A program made the position numbers and the translations under genes. Below the pieces are notes generated by a model. The model made no database searches. It was not told where the DNA came from and worked only from the letters and a program-made list of their open reading frames with translations. Positions 5,499 through 6,614 of a stretch of 6,614 nucleotides of DNA are shown in pieces. How positions within the stretch are numbered: the stretch's first letter is position 1; every line of letters begins with the position of its first letter. The DNA is from an uncultured Janibacter sp. (GTDB lineage: Bacteria > Actinomycetota > Actinomycetes > Actinomycetales > Dermatophilaceae): the NCBI GenBank assembly GCA_946222495.1, contig CAMICF010000171.1, positions 1 through 6,614 on the forward strand. Reading direction: 5' to 3'.

Positions 5499-6374
5499 AT
5501 GTCCGACCAGGCTCAGACCCCCGATCCCGAGGAGACCGAGGGCTCGAGCGCGATCGCTGCCGAGCAGGCCGAGCGTGCCGCTCAGCCCCCGGCCGACCTC
5601 CCCTCCGCCCAGGAGACGGACGACGCCCGCGCCGCGGACGAGGTGCTCGAGGAGGCCGCCGAGGAGTCGGAGGCCCCGGCGGAGGACGCTCCCGACGAGG
5701 CCGTCGCCGACGCGGCTCCCACCGAGGACGCCGACGGCGACCTGCTGCCCGAGGACACGGCCGACCCCGTCCAGGCCTTCAAGGACGACCTCGCCTCGAA
5801 GTTCGGCGACTGGTACGTCATCCACACCTACGCGGGCTACGAGAACCGCGTGAAGCACAACCTCGAGACCCGTGTCGCGAACCTCGACATGGAGGACTAC
5901 ATCTTCGAGGTCGCCGTGACCATCGACGAGGTCACCGAGATCAAGTCCGGTCAGAAGAAGGTGCGCAAGCAGCCGCGCATGCCCGGCTACGTGCTCGTCC
6001 GCATGGACCTCACCGACGAGTCCTGGGGCGCAGTCCGGCACACGCCGGGCGTCACCGGCTTCGTCGGCAACGCCCACGACCCGGTGCCGCTGGCCCTCGA
6101 CGAGGTCTTCACGATGATCAAGCCGGCCGACCTCGAGAAGCCGGCCGCTGCCGCTGCCGGTGCCCCGGCCAAGGACGGTCTGGCCCCGGCGAGCGCCGTC
6201 GACGTCGACTTCGAGGTCGGCGAGTCCGTCACGGTCATGGAGGGCCCCTTCGAGACCATGCCGGCCTCGATCTCCGAGATCCTCCCCGAGGCCCAGAAGC
6301 TCAAGGTCCTCGTCTCCATCTTCGGCCGGGAGACCCCGGTCGAGCTCGGCTTCCACCAGGTCGCCAAGATCTGA
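5499..6374 (+). CDS. nusG: Transcription termination/antitermination factor NusG
   Basis: A 291-residue cytosolic elongation factor that binds the RNA polymerase clamp through its NGN domain and, in other bacteria, contacts Rho or ribosomal protein S10 through its KOW domain. Residues 1-90 are an acidic, Ala/Pro-rich extension (30 Asp/Glu, 2 Arg, no Lys) typical of actinobacterial NusG and absent from the 181-aa E. coli protein. The NGN domain runs from about 105 (WYVIHTYAGYENRVKHNLE at 105-123) through RMPGYVLVRMDL (160-171) to about 208. An Ala/Pro linker (209-235) leads to the KOW domain (236-291) with GESVTVMEGPFETMPASI and the C-terminal SIFGRETPVELGFHQV. The start is fixed by GAGGAA seven bases before the ATG. 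secE precedes it and rplK follows across a leader with two stem-loops. Confidence 0.97.
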   Translation: MSDQAQTPDPEETEGSSAIAAEQAERAAQPPADLPSAQETDDARAADEVLEEAAEESEAPAEDAPDEAVADAAPTEDADGDLLPEDTADPVQAFKDDLASKFGDWYVIHTYAGYENRVKHNLETRVANLDMEDYIFEVAVTIDEVTEIKSGQKKVRKQPRMPGYVLVRMDLTDESWGAVRHTPGVTGFVGNAHDPVPLALDEVFTMIKPADLEKPAAAAAGAPAKDGLAPASAVDVDFEVGESVTVMEGPFETMPASISEILPEAQKLKVLVSIFGRETPVELGFHQVAKI

Positions 6375-6375
6375 T

Positions 6376-6399
6376 CCTGCGGGTCCTCGGACCCGCAGG
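6376..6399 (+). terminator. Strong stem-loop after nusG, possible U-less terminator or attenuator
   Basis: CCTGCGGGTCC (6376-6386) and GGACCCGCAGG (6389-6399) are perfect 11-bp complements with two bases between them, in practice a 10-bp stem closing a CTCG loop. It starts two bases after the nusG TGA. No T-run follows, so it resembles the I-shaped hairpins proposed as terminators in actinobacteria. Here it may act as a partial terminator or as an mRNA 3'-end protector between secE-nusG and the rplK transcript. It is the strongest inverted repeat in the window. Confidence 0.55.
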
Positions 6400-6425
6400 G
6401 GAAGCACCACTGCAACGGGGTCATC

Positions 6426-6440
6426 GCCCACGGCGTGGGC
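6426..6440 (+). promoter_or_regulatory. Stem-loop in the rplK leader, candidate autoregulatory site
   Basis: GCCCAC (6426-6431) pairs with GTGGGC (6435-6440) over a GGC loop, 26 bases before the rplK ATG and 15 before its AGGAA Shine-Dalgarno (6456-6460). In E. coli the rplK-rplA message is repressed by ribosomal protein L1 binding near the rplK start. A similar role here is only an inference from position, since I could not identify the L1 recognition elements. Confidence 0.3.
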
Positions 6441-6466
6441 CCACAACACGAGAGTAGGAACACCAC

Positions 6467-6614
6467 ATGCCTCCCAAGGCCAAGAAGGTCGCCGGCTACA
6501 TCAAGCTCCAGATCCAGGCAGGCTCGGCCACCCCGGCCCCGCCCGTCGGTCCGGCGCTCGGTCAGCACGGCGTCAACATCATGGAGTTCGTCAAGGCGTA
6601 CAACGACGCCACGG
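6467..6614 (+). CDS. rplK: 50S ribosomal protein L11, 5' part (cut by window end)
   Basis: The first 49 codons of L11, the protein of the GTPase-associated stalk base that binds 23S rRNA helices 43/44 and, in many bacteria, participates in RelA activation. The N-terminal motif MPPKAKKVAGYIKLQIQAG is followed by the Pro-rich APPVGPALGQHGVNIMEF, which is diagnostic for L11. This prolyl segment is the region linked to thiostrepton-type antibiotic action. The ATG has AGGAA six bases upstream. The reading frame continues past the window end, and about 95 residues of the usual 140-145 are missing. rplA normally follows. It is separated from nusG by 92 bases carrying two stem-loops. Confidence 0.97.
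   Translation, partial: MPPKAKKVAGYIKLQIQAGSATPAPPVGPALGQHGVNIMEFVKAYNDAT

Noticed and set aside
5322..6449. 375-codon minus-strand frame opposite secE and nusG
   Set aside because: No recognisable domain, Leu/Gly/Val/Asp-rich shadow of nusG, and it runs into the secE frame.

Overview
The window is very GC-rich, uses GC-ending codons throughout and carries an actinobacterial gene order: hadA/hadB-like dehydratases and murB upstream of tRNA-Trp, secE, nusG and rplK. This points to a member of the Actinomycetota. A Micrococcales-type organism is my guess, since no 16S or other diagnostic marker is present. Nothing in the window looks mobile or recently acquired, and base and codon use look even across all genes. 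It is a core chromosomal region.

Left block (17-1973, + strand): a MaoC/hot-dog dehydratase subunit pair of the HadA/HadB type is followed without a gap by murB (UDP-N-acetylenolpyruvoylglucosamine reductase). Each start lies on or next to the previous stop, so the three look translationally coupled. The pair would act in fatty-acyl (enoyl-thioester) chemistry, and MurB acts in peptidoglycan precursor synthesis. Only 32 bases separate murB from the convergent next block.

Middle block (4852 down to 2006, - strand): a three-gene operon. First comes an aspartate aminotransferase of the Mycobacterium Rv3722c type, then a very acidic DUF5709-type protein of unknown function, then an adenosine deaminase-family enzyme. 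The middle gene's Shine-Dalgarno overlaps the aminotransferase stop. The deaminase appears to begin at a non-canonical CTG, overlapping the DUF5709 stop as CTGA. No ATG, GTG or TTG lies in frame upstream for at least 115 bases, and starting at the first ATG would delete the zinc-binding HxH motif. This is the most unusual thing in the window.

Right block (5030 to the end, + strand): tRNA-Trp(CCA), secE, nusG and the 5' part of rplK. It is the classical protein-export/transcription-elongation/ribosomal-protein cluster, divergent from the middle block across about 180 bases that must hold promoters for both. The non-coding gaps here carry several perfect inverted repeats: two between the tRNA and secE, one around the secE stop, one before nusG, an 11-bp one directly after the nusG stop, and one in the rplK leader. 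They suggest RNA processing, attenuation or leader-mediated control. I found no CRISPR array, insertion sequence, phage gene or evident novel defence or biosynthetic system.
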